In this document: piece after piece, positions 1 through 12,835 of the stretch
How the letters are laid out: every line of letters starts with the position of its first letter
Position numbering within the stretch: the first letter of the stretch is position 1
Assembly: GCA_030710605.1 (NCBI GenBank)
Contig: CP092869.1
Location: forward strand, 7,909,854 to 7,973,853
Length of the DNA: 64,000 nt
DNA from: Cordylochernes scorpioides
Taxonomy: Eukaryota; Arthropoda; Arachnida; Pseudoscorpiones; Chernetidae
Reading direction: 5' to 3'
Made by a program: the position numbers and the translations under genes
Notes under the pieces: model-generated
Seen by the model: the letters and a program-made list of their open reading frames with translations, nothing else
The model's database searches: none
Told to the model about the DNA's origin: nothing

Positions 1-1955
1 AGAGCACACCTCTCTATAAATGGGACAGTTTTCATTTGCAAAATTACCATTTTTACTATTTAGCAACTCTCCGGTAAGAGGACACCTCTCTATAAATGGG
101 ACAGTTTTCATTTGCAAAATTACCATTTTTACTATTTAGCAACTCTCCGGTAAGAGGACACCTCTCTATAAATGGGACAGTTTTCATTTGAAAAATTACC
201 ATTTTTACTATTTAGCAACTCTCTGGTAAGAGCACACCTCTCTATAAATGGGACAGTTTTCATTTGCAAAATTACCATTTTTACTATTTAGCAACTCTCC
301 GGTAAGAGGACACCTCTCTATAAATGGGACAGTTTTCATTTGCAAAATTACCATTTTTACTATTTAGCAACTCTCCGGTAAGAGGACACCTCTCTATAAA
401 TGGGACAGTTTTCATTTGCAAAATTACCATTTTTACTATTTATAAACTTTCTGGTAAGAGGACACCTCTCTATAAACGGGACAGTTTTCATTTGAAAAAT
501 TACCATTTTTACTATTTAGCAACTCTCCTGTAAGAGGACACCTCTCTATAAAGGACAGTTCTCATTTGAAAAATTACCATTTTTAATATTTAGCAACTCT
601 CTGGTAAGGGGACACCTCTCCACAAAGGACAGTTTTTATTTGAAAAAATACCATTTTTACTATTTAGCGGACACCTCTCTAAAAAGGACAGTTTTTATTT
701 GAAAAATTACCATTTTTACTATTTAGCAACTCTCTGGTAAGAGCACACCTCTCTATAAAGGACAGTTTTTATTTGAAAAATTACCATTTTTACTATTTAG
801 CAACTCTCTGGTAAGAGCACACCTCTCTATAAATGGGACAGTTTTCATTTGCAAAATTACCATTTTTACTATTTAGCAACTCTCCGGTAAGAGGACACCT
901 CTCTATAAATGGGACAGTTTTCATTTGCAAAATTACCATTTTTACTATTTATAAACTTTCTGGTAAGAGGACACCTCTCTATAAACGGGACAGTTTTCAT
1001 TTGAAAAATTACCATTTTTACTATTTAGCAACTCTCCTGTAAGAGGACACCTCTCTATAAAGGACAGTTCTCATTTGAAAAATTACCATTTTTAATATTT
1101 AGCAACTCTCTGGTAAGGGGACACCTCTCCACAAAGGACAGTTTTTATTTGAAAAAATACCATTTTTACTATTTAGCGGACACCTCTCTAAAAAGGACAG
1201 TTTTCATTTGAAAAATTACCATATCTACTATTTAGGAACTCTCCTGTAAGAGGGCACCTCTCTATAAATGGGACAGTTTTCATTTGCAAAATTACCATTT
1301 TTACTATTTTGCAACATTTCGCTAGCGGACACCTTTCTATAAAGTACATTTTTCATTTACAAAATTTCCATTTTTACTATTTAGCAACTCTCCGGTAAGA
1401 GGACACCTCTCTATAAATGGGACAGTTTTCATTTGCAAAATTACCATTTTTACTATTTATAAACTTTCTGGTAAGAGGACACCTCTCTATAAACGGGACA
1501 GTTTTCATTTCAAAAATTACCATTTTTAATATTTAGCACCTCTCTGGTAAGAGGACATCTCTCTATAAAGGACAGTTTTAATTTGCAAAATTACCATTTT
1601 TACTATTTAGCAACTCTCTGGTAAGAGGACACCTCTCTATAAATGGGACAGTTTTCATTTGAAAAATTACCATTTTTACTATTTAGCAACTCTCTGGTAA
1701 GAGGACATCTCTCTATAAAGGACAGTTTTAATTTGCAAAATTACCATTTTTACTATTTAGCAACTCTCTGGTAAGAGAACACCTCTCTATAAATGGGACA
1801 GTTTTCATTTGAAAAATTACCATTTTTACTATTTAGCAACTCTCTGGTAAGAAGACACCTTTCTATAAAAGAGACAGTTTCATTTACAAAATTACCATTT
1901 TTACTATTTAGTAACTCCCCGGTAAGAGGACACCTCTCTCAAAAGAAATGTTTGG
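1..1955 (+). repeat. 76-bp tandem array from pogo-like terminal sequence
   Basis: About 25 units of 76 bp, each with ACCTCTCTATAAA, GGACAGTTTTCATTTG, ACCATTTTTACTATTTAG and GGTAAGAG. Variants carry short deletions and GCTAGCGGACACC-type junctions (for example near 1330). The arm B copy (58090-58846) ends in CAGTAGAACCTCC next to TA, which looks like the terminal inverted repeat of a pogo/Tigger-type element, so the array is probably an expanded transposon interior. Short open frames in it are repeats of one another and are not genes. Confidence 0.9.
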
Positions 1956-2398
1956 CTCTGCAATTAGGAGTCCTTTACAAGGAAAGGACAAACAGGGATG
2001 CAGAAAATTCAGAGAATATATAGTCAAAATATAAAATATAGTCAAAAGGCCGCTGATATTCCTAGGTAAATTCTACAAATTTAATAAAGGTCACTGTAAT
2101 ACTTATCAGATTTATGAAGATCATTGGTTGGTTGTAAGTTGTAAAACCTTAGTTTTCTATATTGCAGAGACTATCAAATAATTGGTGTATAGGTTTTAGT
2201 ATCCATTTTGACTGAAAAGATAGTCTTACCTTTTAGATAAGATTTTCCTCTCAGCAAAATTTCCATTTAGGAGGAAGACATGTAATTGAGCTCCTTGGTA
2301 AAAATATAAAATTCCAGATAGGATAGAGAGAATGGTACCCTCTTATATGTCACATAATAGAAATAGTCAATAAATAATAAATCTTAAAAATATATATA
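1956..2398. other. AT-rich DNA flanking the LTR element
   Basis: Single-copy apart from its arm B counterpart (about 57700-58090). It contains an end-of-array segment with TTTGGCTCTGCAATTAGG and a run of short A/T motifs. No gene or signal is seen. The TA-rich tract at 2391-2398 is the insertion site of the LTR element. Confidence 0.6.
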
Positions 2399-3163
2399 TG
2401 ATAATTTAAACCAATAACCCTATATTATGTAATACGTATAACAAAATTGTCATGTTGTATATAGAACTAATTATAAACTATAACAAATTATACGCATAAT
2501 TGACATGTCTCCTGGCATAACCATATTTAATGTACTGAGGATGAATAAATAAAAATATATAATAGATTAAAAACTGAGTTAAGAGCAAGATTGAGCGAAT
2601 CACAAAGTAACTTCTAAAGATAGATGGAAGCCAACAGACTGGTGCCAGTGTCGATTAACGGACACGTGCAGAAAGGCAATACTTCCTGGTCCCCTTCCTG
2701 GTCCAAAAGAGTTGTATAAATAGGACCCCACGTAGCAACAGCCAGTTCAGTTCCCCATCAGCGCGTCGCCGGCTGTCTCCAAGTTCCACCTCATTTCACC
2801 ATGTAGTCAGTAAGAAACGCTACTCCTATCTCCATCTTTGCTTTTGGCTCGCTTTTTATCTATTCAAGGAACTTCCCTTCTACAACGTGTCGCTTCGTTT
2901 TTTGTGTGTGTGGACATTCCCAAGCTTTTTCCACTCTGCCTCGACCACGACTGCCTGTACTTTGTGAGAACTGTTAAAGGTCCTACAAGGTGCAGAGAGG
3001 TACTGGAAAACTCTCCACCCCCTGACTGTCCCTCGCGGTTACTACAGGTTTGACCCTCGGTTACATCACCTTATTACAGAGAGTCGACAGGATCCCTAAT
3101 CACAGATAAGTCGACTCAACACAATATTACAGATAGTCGACAGGATCTCAACAAATTATTACA
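2399..3163 (+). repeat. 5' long terminal repeat
   Basis: It is 765 bp with TG and CA ends. A TATAAATA box lies at 2715-2722, and an initiator-like TCAGTT lies about 32 bp downstream. The 3' end contains repeats of an ATTACAGAGAGTCGACAGG motif. A further copy of that motif straddles the boundary with the interior, so the exact 3' limit rests on comparison with the second copy. Confidence 0.85.
2715..2752 (+). promoter_or_regulatory. LTR core promoter (TATA plus initiator)
   Basis: TATAAATA at 2715-2722 followed by TCAGTT at 2747-2752 has the spacing of an RNA polymerase II core promoter. The same pair is at 6717-6754 in the second LTR. Confidence 0.6.
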
Positions 3164-6100
3164 GAGAGTCGACAGGATTACCACAACGAAGGAGACCACA
3201 ACGAAGAAGGTAAAGACTGTCCAGATAGAAAAGAGCCAAGAAGCAAAGATGGAGGAACAAGCACGCCATTCCAACGAAACGACCAAGCAATCTTCCCCCC
3301 AACGACACAGCCGAACATCCCGCAAAATAAGCCGGTGAGAAGTTACCCACCTTCGACCTTTACAACGCAACCATCCAAACGACATGCCACCATCGCCAAA
3401 CAGAAGTCACAAGCTTCTACAAGCTCTACATGGGACGCCTTCCACGTCATCAGGACAACCACCAAAGACCAAGTCTCCTGACTGAACAATCATAAAAACT
3501 GTGAGTTTTTAAAAAAATCTACTTAACCCTCTCTTCATGCTAACAACTTGATTTTCCCTAAATATAATGTTTATTGTTACTGTAATTATTTTTAAATCAA
3601 ATTTTACCATTTTTATAGCATTTCAATCCAAATTTTAAATATTGTACACCCTCATTTATCAATTTTTACTTTATTTTAAGCAACTTTTAAATTTTAATTC
3701 ATTACTTTCAATTTTACATGGAAAAAACTCATATTATATTTTAATTACTCGAATCCTATTTTCCAAACTTATTTGTGTGTTTCTCTTAATACCTTATTTT
3801 TATACCAAAAACACCAATGTCTTAATTAAATACACAAAACTTTGCAAAAAATCATTGTTATGTTCACTATTTCATGTAAACGCCCCATTCAAATTATAAG
3901 TCACTATCACGCCATTGCCCTTTTACAAGTATAATTTTCGCACTAACATAAGCAACGATTTAAAAAATATATTCAAATTTTAATAAACATAGATGAAACG
4001 CATTTTTTTTTTAATACAAAAATCGAAAGATACACTATCTTCAAAAGCACAACTAGAAATGTAACTGTCCTTCCCCAAAACAAGTTAAAAATTCCAGCAT
4101 AGCTACACTCCCTCGTCCTTTTCTTTTTACATGCATAATTATTAATAATTCACACATCTCTCGGAACGAACTTCAACACATTCCCCCATCACTTTCTCCA
4201 ATTGGCCACCATTTTAACGCGCGATTTAACGACACGTCCAATTTCGAGCCACACGAGCTCCATATCGTCGCGAACACAAAGATTTCACGATAAACATACC
4301 ACCTCTATAACAATCTGAAAATTCTCGATGTGTTTCGTACAACAACCACCCATGACTCATAAATTTGTTATTCATTCGGAAACTAGTTAGATGCTGTACC
4401 CAAAAACGAAAACTTCACGTGACACCTTTCCATACAACACCCACTAGTGTTACACAGCGCACCACAACAATTTTCTCACTTAACAGGCCCAAGACGCCTT
4501 CATGCTTGTGACACCTCACCAAAGCGTGTCTACGTTGAAGTCGCACTTTTATTCACATCTAAGCCTGACATCATTGAATAACATTTTTCAATTAGTCCGC
4601 AACATCGTCGAAACACAACACTTGCGAACACCGAGAAGACTATATTTTCAAACAGGCAAGAGGGGATAACTCAACTCGGGACGTAGGCCAGACATGGGAT
4701 CATGTGACAGTCGGTAACAAAGGGTCGGCAACAAAGGACCGCCTACGAAAATAAACAACCCAGCTATGCCGGTCGGCATCAAAGGATATGGACACCAATT
4801 TCGGCCGCCATGTTGACATCTCCAGTTTCAGTTTACCACAGCCGACTAGCCCAGTCCGCCTGTACTTGAAACTCGTGGTCCAGCTCGCAGAATGGATAGA
4901 TTGCAGCACCTATAATTAATTGACTTACCAATCATTACCCAATTTAACATATTACCATGAACATGTCAGATCACATATTCCCAGTTTCAGAGACATAGAA
5001 ACACCAATGTTTACCAAAAGGGAAATGACCTAGTTACACACCACAGTTGTAACTTTTCTTCCAAAGAGACAATTTTTGTTCCATTTTTCACTACTTAAAA
5101 TTTATCTAATCATTAATAACCTTTAATTATATTATATTTTTTTTTGTATAAAATCTTGAATAATTATTTTTATTTTTATTTTTTTTTTACTTTTCAATTA
5201 TAATCAAATTTTTATTCCAACATTATTTTAACAACTTTATTATAACAAATTTATTTTTCATGATATTATTTTAGTATGGCAAAACATTTAATTCTTTCAA
5301 TAATCATTTTTAATTCATTATTATATCTTTTATATTTTACTAATTCATTATTATATCTTTTATATTTTACTAATTCATTATTATGTCTTTTATATATTAC
5401 ATGTTTGATCTTATCCACTTATACTGTTGTTATCCGCAATCATATTTCTATCTTTTTATTCACTATATTTTTGTTTAAATAACTTTATTATATGACAATG
5501 TTTATTTATCAGCAACTACCGGGCATACAACAATCGTTTTTCAATAAGCCTACTTACTAATCACTTCCCTATACTTTTTTTTCACTACCTATTTCAGCCA
5601 TTGCTCGTAGAAACGACAGTACTGCTTGACAATTTTTCTTTTGATTTCGTAATTCAACAAACTCTTTGAACACAGTTCCCCAGAAGTACAAGTCTCGACT
5701 TTTTTGGTCTGAACACGTTTCAAAAGTTTATTTCAATCATCCGCAGAGCACATCACATCACCAACGCATGCACAAAGCGTTCACTTTTTTCAACTTTCAA
5801 TTTTTTTTTTCAGCTCTAGCGGACCACAATCAACCTTTGATTTCAAGTCAAGTCAGACCACCTACTGTCGCTACAACAATTCTACTTATCGCATGGCTCT
5901 ACCACCCCTTTCAAGCATATTAATTCTTTTCTTCAACATCTTTTCAACCAATAACCCTACAATTGTGACAAAGCACTGTAACTTTATACAGGATCACAGG
6001 TGAAACATTGCCTAGGAAGACGCACAAGTCTATATCCTCGCTTTGCACCTGGATCTCAGTATTTGATTGTCTGTGCAACACTTACAATTGCATATTCTTC

Positions 6101-6400
6101 AACCCCTAACCCTTTCCAACGCCCGCCAACAATCTTTTAGAACATCATTTTTATCATCATTATTTTTTAACAAACAAAGGTTTTATCTACAGTTCTCTTT
6201 TATAATGAATATCATAACTTTTAAATTAAACATAAGTTTTATTTTAATAATTTTCAGATATATCCAAATAAACATCTTGTTATAGCCCTTTTTCCCTCAC
6301 AGTTTTAATTAATTAAAATAAATTCTAATTACTTACCTGTGTTAGAGAGGCTTTACCCGCTTAAACCCGGATAAACCCTTTCACTCACGGGGCCCATCTA
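3164..6400 (+). other. Interior of the LTR element, no coding capacity
   Basis: Every frame is broken by frequent stops, and the longest open frames (about 70-85 codons at 3642-3899, 4700-4909 and 5666-5923) have AT-driven or low-complexity composition. Composition shifts from mixed (3164-3480 and 4050-5000) to very AT-rich. No primer-binding site for a recognised tRNA could be assigned. This fits a large retrotransposon derivative moved in trans. Confidence 0.6.
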
Positions 6401-7165
6401 TGATAATTTAAAACAATAACCCTATATTATGTAATACGTATAACAAAATTGTCATGTTGTATATAGAACTAATTATAAACTATAACAAATTATACGCATA
6501 ATTGACATGTCTCCTGGCATAACCATATGTAATGTACTGAGGATGAATAAATAAAAATATATAATAGATTAAAAACTGAGTTAAGAGCAAGATTGAGCGA
6601 ATCACAAAGTAACTTCTAAAGATAGATGGAAGCCAACAGACTGGTGCCAGTGTCGATTAACGGACACGTGCAGAAAGGCAATACTTCCTGGTCCCCTTCC
6701 TGGTCCAAAAGAGTTGTATAAATAGGACCCCACGTAGCAACAGCCAGTTCAGTTCCCCATCAGCGCGTCGCCGGCTGTCTCCAAGTTCCACCTCATTTCA
6801 CCATGTAGTCAGTAAGAAACGCTACTCCTATCTCCATCTTTGCTTTTGGCTCGCTTTTTATCTATTCAAGGAACTTCCCTTCTACAACGTGTCGCTTCGT
6901 TTTTTGTGTGTGTGGACATTCCCAAGCTTTTTCCACTCTGCCTCGACCACGACTGCCTGTACTTTGTGAGAACTGTTAAAGGTCCTACAAGGTGCAGAGA
7001 GGTACTGGAAAACTCTCCACCCCCTGACTGTCCCTCGCGGTTACTACAGGTTTGACCCTCGGTTACATCATCTTATTACAGAGAGTCGACAGGATCCCTA
7101 ATCACAGATAAGTCGACTCAACACAATATTACAGATAGTCGACAGGATCTCAACACATTATTACA
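6401..7165 (+). repeat. 3' long terminal repeat
   Basis: It is 765 bp and near-identical to 2399-3163, with a C/A change near position 14 and three more substitutions seen. It ends CA at 7164-7165, immediately before the arm A sequence that resumes at TATATTTAATAC. Confidence 0.87.
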
Positions 7166-7399
7166 TATATTTAATACATTTTTATCTTTCATTGCAATAT
7201 TTGAAATATCTCTCCATGGTGATACCCCAATAAATATTTAATATCAAAGAATAGTTTAGAAAATTCCTAGCAACCATTCCGAATTTCGATTATAGTATCT
7301 CCATAACAACCAATACCTTTTTTAAACATATCAAAAAATGAACTGAAAATATTAATATGCCAATTTAGGGTATCCTAGAGTATTCTTCATTATTCCTGA

Positions 7400-8088
7400 C
7401 CTTGTTAACGACTCCAGGGGCTTCATTGCTTCCGGCTTCAGGGGCTTCATTGTTCCTAATTTCAGGGGCTTCATTGTTCTCGGCTTTAGGTGCTTCATTG
7501 TTCCCGTCTTCAGGGGCTCTATTGTTCCCGACTTCAGGGGCTTCATTGTTCCTAACTTCAGGCCTTCATTGTTCCCGGCTTTAGGGGCTTCATTGTTTCC
7601 CGGCTTTAGGAGCTACGTTGTTCCCGGCTTCAGGGGCTTCATTGTTTCCGTCTTTAAGGGCTTCATTGTTCCCGTCTTCCAGGGACTTCATTGTTACCGA
7701 CTTCAGGGGCTTCATTGTTTCCAGCTTCATTGTTCCCGGCTTCAGGGGCTTCATTGTTCTTGGCTTTAGGGGCTTCATTGTTCCCGGCTTTAGGGGCTTC
7801 ATTGTTCCCGGCTTCAGGGATTTCATTGTTCCCGGCTTCAGGGGATTCATTGTTCCTGACTTTAGGGGCTTCATTGTTACCGGCTTTAGAGGCTTCATTG
7901 TTACCGGCTTCAGGGGCTTTATTGTTACCGACTTTAGGGGCTTCATTGTTCCCGACTTTATAAGCTTCATTGTTCCCGACTTTATAAGCTTCATTGTTCC
8001 CGACTTTATAAGCTTCATTGTTCCCGGTTTCAGGGGCTACATTGTTACCGACTTTGGGTTTCATTGTTACCGACTTCAGGGGAAAGAC
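7400..8088 (+). repeat. 24-bp minisatellite, open in several frames
   Basis: About 28 units of GGGGCTTCATTGTTCCCGGC plus TTTA or TTCA. Because 24 is a multiple of three, frames stay open on both strands and produce octapeptide repeats such as FIVPGFRG and KPGTMKPL. The arm B counterpart at 57000-57475 has fewer units and different frame breaks, which argues against a conserved protein. Confidence 0.88.
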
Positions 8089-8636
8089 AATAATTGGCTG
8101 TTTCACATACCTATTAAGGTAACAAGTCAAAGATTCATAAGATTTTCTCTGATCGAATGGTCAATGAGAGCAATGTCTACTTGTATTACCGTTTAACAGT
8201 CCAGTAGAAAATTTAAAATATTGTTACAAAATATAAATTAATATGTCTGGTGTTTGTTGTCTTTCCACCAAGACTGTATGTAGCTATTACATATTTACAT
8301 ATTGATAGTTTTGACTATTGTTTGCCTTTTTTCTTCTTCTTAGAATCCGGGACAAATCTATATATTACGAAATGCCTTAATTACACGCCTTAGGCTGTTG
8401 TTTTAGTGTATCATGAATCAAGTATTTAGCAGAATGTCTGTGTGACATTTTATAGTGGACATTTGAATTCTTGATCGGGACTAACCAGATTTGACTTATT
8501 TATTCTTTTCCTTTTTTTTTCTTTAAGGAACACTGCGGAAACAAATATTTTCTCGATGAAGATTGTCAGGTTTTGCCACCTTGTAAGCTAACTGTTCTGC
8601 AAAATAATCGCTTTGATCTATTAAGGCAGAAATTAT

Positions 8637-8850
8637 AGACACTCATAGACAAAACTTAAGGAAGTTGTTCCTTTTAGCATGTATATAGAGATTCCGTAGA
8701 TAACTTTGAAATATATTTGATACACAGTGACCTTTATTAACGATACACGAGATAACCAAATGTGAACAAAATTGTCTCTGTTTCTTTCAAAAACACAGAC
8801 GACCAACATTAAAGACGCTACTTTTTCAAATTTTGTCCATTAGCTGTGTG
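8637..8850 (+). mobile_element. Mariner-type MITE (family M), arm A copy
   Basis: It begins CACTCATAGACAAAACTTAA and ends with the inverted form TTTTGTCCATTAG. The interior carries TTATTAACGATACACGAGAT and ACAGTGACCTTTATT, which are shared with the satellites at 27.9, 36 and 42.6 kb. There is no transposase, so it is non-autonomous. The arm B copy is at 56225-56442. Confidence 0.75.
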
Positions 8851-8859
8851 TTTCACAGT

Positions 8860-9542
8860 AATATAGAATTTATAAAATGAATCCTATGTTTGTGAATTAA
8901 ATAAAATAGGTAGGTTAATTATACAATATTTCCAACAATTTTCAAAGTGTTATGTTCTAAATCTATGGTTAAAAATAAAATAATAGTGAATGATGAAAAT
9001 AAAATACATGTTTTTTAAAAAATAAAATATTTGCATTTTAGTTTATATAATATATATATATAATACTATGTAAATATATCTTGAGATAGAGGTTGCCTGG
9101 CCGGCATTTATATTTATTTTAAAAAATAGACACTTCGCCAGTTATAGTTTTATTTTTTTCAAAGAATTTTGTTGAAACGTTGATAAAATAAAACTTTAAC
9201 TGGCCTAATTGTCTTTTTTTAAGGAAATATGTAAATATGTATTTATATATGTGTTATAAATGTATGTTTAGGTTATTCAACACCTATTTACCAATAAATA
9301 TAGAATCTAGGGTTAACAACAAGAATTCGTCTGGTATCTTTTCCCTAAGTCACGAAATTCATTAAGCTTCTCTATATAAAGTAAATATTTAATATCTAAA
9401 TAAATAACTAAATTCTTTTTATCTTATCTCATTAATATTGTACAGCGAGGCGTGTTTTATTAATCTTCTGCTTTGAAACTTGTTTAATATATATATACAT
9501 ATTTCCCTTCCAATTATTATTATTTTTTTTTACTTTATATCA

Positions 9543-9579
<37 letters not shown>

Positions 9580-9910
9580 GTGGGTTGTGTTTACAAATTT
9601 AATTAAATTCATTCAATTTAAGATTTTTATTTTATTAGGTTGTATTAAATCGTAAAGGCATCTTTTATATTAGCTTTTAATTTACAATCTTAATGATAAT
9701 TTTATAAGTATTTTTATTATATTTTAGAAAATATTTGAAATAAGTATTTAAATAATAATAAATTGTTTCTAATGATAAGTTTCTTTTTATTAATGTAATC
9801 TCAAAAAAAATCTTATAAATGAAAGATAATAGCCGATATGATAATTCCTAAAATAAAACAAACAGTCAATATGTAAATAAATATAACTGAATAATATAGT
9901 ATAACATAAA
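8860..9910. other. AT-rich intergenic stretch with one hairpin and a TA run
   Basis: No coding signal. A hairpin with ACACTTCGCCAGTTATAG opposite TAACTGGCC lies at about 9118-9222. A pure TA run lies at about 9545-9575. Both have arm B counterparts, the hairpin at about 54195-54300. Confidence 0.65.
9118..9222. repeat. Hairpin element, CCAGTTA arms
   Basis: Imperfect palindrome: GACACTTCGCCAGTTATAGT on the left and ACTTTAACTGGCC then GTCT on the right, around a centre containing TTGTTGAAACG. It is conserved in arm B at about 54195-54300. Confidence 0.6.
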
Positions 9911-10059
9911 GTAATATGCAAATTCTAGCCATATATATATGTATGCAGTATAAAAACCTCCCTTTTCACATGTACCTTGTATTCAACAAAGTCACCTCTC
10001 TCTCTCTCTTCTGGTTGCCTTGGGCCCTCTTTCAAATCCTGATGTACTTATTTCATTTC

Positions 10060-10630
10060 CCTACACCTTATATTACTACATGTATATATTACTACACCTT
10101 ATATTACTACATGTATATATTACTACACCTTATATTACTACATGTATATATTACTACACCTTATATTACTACATGTATATATTACTACACCTTATATTAC
10201 TACATGTATATATTACTACACCTTATATTACTACATGTATATATTACTACACCTTATATTACTACATGTATTTATTACTACACCTTATATTACTACATGT
10301 ATATATTACTACACCTTATATTACTACATGTATATATTACTACACCTTATATTACTACATGTATATATTACTACACCTTATATTACTACATGTATATATT
10401 ACTACATGTATATATTACTACACCTTATATTACTACATGTATATATTACTACACCTTATATTACTACATGTATATATTACTACACCTTATATTACTACAT
10501 GTATATATTACTACACCTTATATTACTACATGTATATATTACTACACCTTATATTACTACATGTATATATTACTACACCTTATATTACTACATGTATATA
10601 TTACTACACCTTATATTACTACATATATAT
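10060..10630 (+). repeat. 31-bp satellite, about 18 units, arm A only
   Basis: The unit contains ACACCTTATATTACTACATG followed by TATATATTACT. One unit has TTTATT in place of TATATT (near 10270), and one half-unit duplication occurs near 10391. Because 31 is not a multiple of three, the long tyrosine/leucine-rich frames here simply cycle through the three phases. Arm B lacks this block. Confidence 0.9.
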
Positions 10631-10645
10631 ATATAACGATCTTTA

Positions 10646-10775
10646 ACAAGTTTTACCGCAAAATATTCCTTAGGATAGGAATAGTCGTTATTTCTCCTTA
10701 AAATAATGTAAATTACAATTTTTCGTTCTGTAAAAAAAGAAATATTTGCGGTAAAACTTGTTAAACATATTTATA
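10646..10775. repeat. Hairpin MITE with TTTAACAAGTTTTACCGC ends
   Basis: Terminal inverted repeats TTTAACAAGTTTTACCGCAA and GCGGTAAAACTTGTTAAA face each other. The interior contains GTTATTTCTCCTTAAAA, shared with the family F elements at 27.3 and 32.3-32.7 kb. The arm B copy is at 53349-53477. Confidence 0.75.
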
Positions 10776-10844
10776 TAATAATAGCCATTCTATATTATAC
10801 TATGATACATTAGCGCGACATCTTTTATCAAAATTCGAAACTAT

Positions 10845-10945
10845 TATAGGACGTATGATTCTTTTTAAAAATAAACAATATTTAAATAACAGGACAGTAG
10901 AATATTTTATTTTTAAAAAGAATCATATGCGCCTATAATAGTTTC
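10845..10945. repeat. Hairpin with TATGATTCTTTTTAAA arms
   Basis: AAACTATTATAGGACGTATG on the left mirrors CATATGCGCCTATAATAGTT on the right. The centre holds ACAGGACAGTAG, a motif also found in family D. The arm B copy is at about 53170-53290. Confidence 0.7.
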
Positions 10946-10949
10946 TAAT

Positions 10950-11600
10950 TTTGATATTATATTATATTTTAATAAATATATATGTATATATATTTAGTAT
11001 ATAATGGAATTTATTATAATTCGTTTTATGTCAAAAACAAGATAATAAATAATAGATAATTCGTTTTAATATAAATATTCGTTTTTATATTCTCCTGTAG
11101 AGGGGCAGAGATGCACGGAAACTTGAGATTACATTAATAAAAATAAACTCCAGAAACCTGTATTTCAATCTATATTGAATAGATTCAAATCAAATATACA
11201 AAATTAATATATTTGATATATAAATATATTTACAGTTATATACATAGACAATTCTAGAATATATTTATAGAATGTAATATTACATTGAGAAACTGAATGA
11301 ATTATATATTATATTCAAATCAATATTGGAATACATAAATGCATATAGGCAGAATTCAATTTACTCCATTCCAATTTCTGTAAAGCCTCATCATATATTT
11401 ATATACATACTGGTTTGGATACTGTAATAATACATGTGATTTGACACATTATATCTCTCTATATTCAATCTATTTTATATATTCTTGTAAAAACATGTTA
11501 GTGGTTAGAATATATAGGCCTAATTTGTTTTTAATATTTAATCTGTGATTACAATTTACTTTTCGATTGGTTTTATAATTAACACAAAGCAATAAATATC
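10950..11600. other. AT-rich stretch without genes
   Basis: Dense TATATA runs and scattered stops in all frames. It is conserved in arm B (about 52560-53160), including GAAACTTGAGATTACATTAA and CAGAAATTGGAATGG or its complement. I see no gene, RNA or clear element here. Confidence 0.6.
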
Positions 11601-11609
11601 TATACATAT

Positions 11610-11867
11610 AAAATGAAAGGATTTAAAAGCACGAATGTTTCTTTTATATATAATACAAACTTCTACTGTCCTTACTGCGATGAAAAAATATATTTTGAGG
11701 GCTTGGTTCATCAGTGGTGAACCTTCCCAGCGGTTTCGCTAATTTAATCCACCAGACCGCTTCTCAGAGCTCGAATACTGTATTGGACGATTCTGCTTAT
11801 ATACGCAGCACTGAAAGATGGAATCTCAGAAATGATTTTCGAGAAAACTATGGACATAAGCCTTTAG
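11610..11867 (+). mobile_element. Family D non-autonomous element
   Basis: It carries CTACTGTCCTTACTGCGATG, GGGCTTGGTTCATCAGTGGT, ACCAGACCGCTTCTCAGAGC and CTATGGACATAAGC in order. The same set recurs at 33371-34385, 38550-38825, 52255-52560 and 62290-62480, and in short hairpin form at 21625-21875, 39200-39360 and 59505-59670. No open frame is conserved. Class unknown. Confidence 0.7.
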
Positions 11868-12474
11868 GTTTAGGACATAAGGATTTATAATTGTTGACTT
11901 CGCTTAGTATTTTTAATGAAACTGATTCTAATAATTATAATCAAACATTATATTTATTGATTTACAAGATAGAGAACAAAATATGAGAGAGATACAAATA
12001 TCATAAAACAAAGGATCTTTTTTTTTCAGTTTGCGCTTATTAACTTGTGATCTTACACACCTACTCTGTGAGAATAATTAATCAATTTAATATATAAATA
12101 CAACAATATCTATGAAATATTTTAAAGTTTAATAAACCTTATTTTTGATACTAAATATAATTTTTATTTTTAAATTTAACAATGTGATATTCCCTTATTC
12201 TTTCAATTTTAATTGAAACGACTCAATATCAATTGAAACCTTTCTATTTTTTTTTTTCTGAAAAAAAGGTGAAATTATCATTAAAAAAAACTTTTTCATA
12301 GAAATAGAAAGATATAATTATTGGAAAATTATTATCATGGTTCTGTCTTTACTTTTTTTCTACAGACCTATCTCTTCGCCTATTCCTTTTTTCTACCCAG
12401 TCCATGACGCGTAACGGCCGAGCTCCGCTGAAGTTTTTTAATATTCTCTATTTTATATAATTTTATTTATAACA

Positions 12475-12835
12475 TACTAGACGGGTGACCCGGGATTGAC
12501 CCGTGTGCATATCTACCCGAGTGATATATATTTAGATAAGATTTTTTTAAATAATTGTTTGTTATTAGCATTATCTATTTGTTTGCATTAGCATAATTTA
12601 ATCGTTGATAGAGGGCGCTGTTCGTGAGCTAAGTAGAATAATTTGAATATATAGTTTTAATAATTGATTTATATATTTTTTAAAATAGCCAAACGTCTTT
12701 CCCTTATTTTATTACCTATGTATGGAAATTTTGGTTTGAATTAGTGAACTACTGCGAATTTGTATACCGGACATACAAACAAACAAACATACAAACATTG
12801 ATTTATATATATATATATATATAAATAATTAAAAA
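12475..12835 (+). mobile_element. Putative Helentron-like terminal element
   Basis: It starts TACTAGACGGGTGACCCGGG with a short GC hairpin, contains AGAGGGCGCTGTTCGTGAGC, and ends with TGTATACCGGACATACAAAC, a CAAA-rich run and a TA run. An inverted copy is at 34893-35240. A GC hairpin at one end and a microsatellite at the other resemble Helitron/Helentron derivatives. An RTE-type LINE tail is the alternative. Confidence 0.5.

Larger units (their letters stand above)
2399..7165 (+). mobile_element. Non-coding LTR retrotransposon (LARD-like)
   Basis: Two direct repeats of exactly 765 bp (2399-3163 and 6401-7165) bracket a 3237-bp interior. The repeats start TGATAATTT and end ATTATTACA. TATA flanks both ends (2395-2398 and 7166-7169), which fits a 4-bp target duplication, and arm B shows the uninterrupted site at about 57685-57720. 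I counted four differences between the repeats, so the insertion is young. The interior has no gag, protease, reverse transcriptase or integrase frame, so it depends on another element. Orientation is taken from the TATA box inside the repeats. Confidence 0.87.

Noticed and set aside
2838-3053. 71-codon frame repeated identically at 6840-7055
   Set aside because: Identity is explained by the two LTRs. The frame lies in the transcript leader region and has no recognised domain.
7590-8196. Long open frames on both strands in the minisatellite
   Set aside because: The 24-bp unit keeps every frame open automatically. Frames overlap on both strands, and the arm B copy breaks them.
9916-10701. 261-codon tyrosine/leucine-rich open frame
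   Set aside because: It is a translation of the 31-bp satellite in rotating phases and is absent from arm B.
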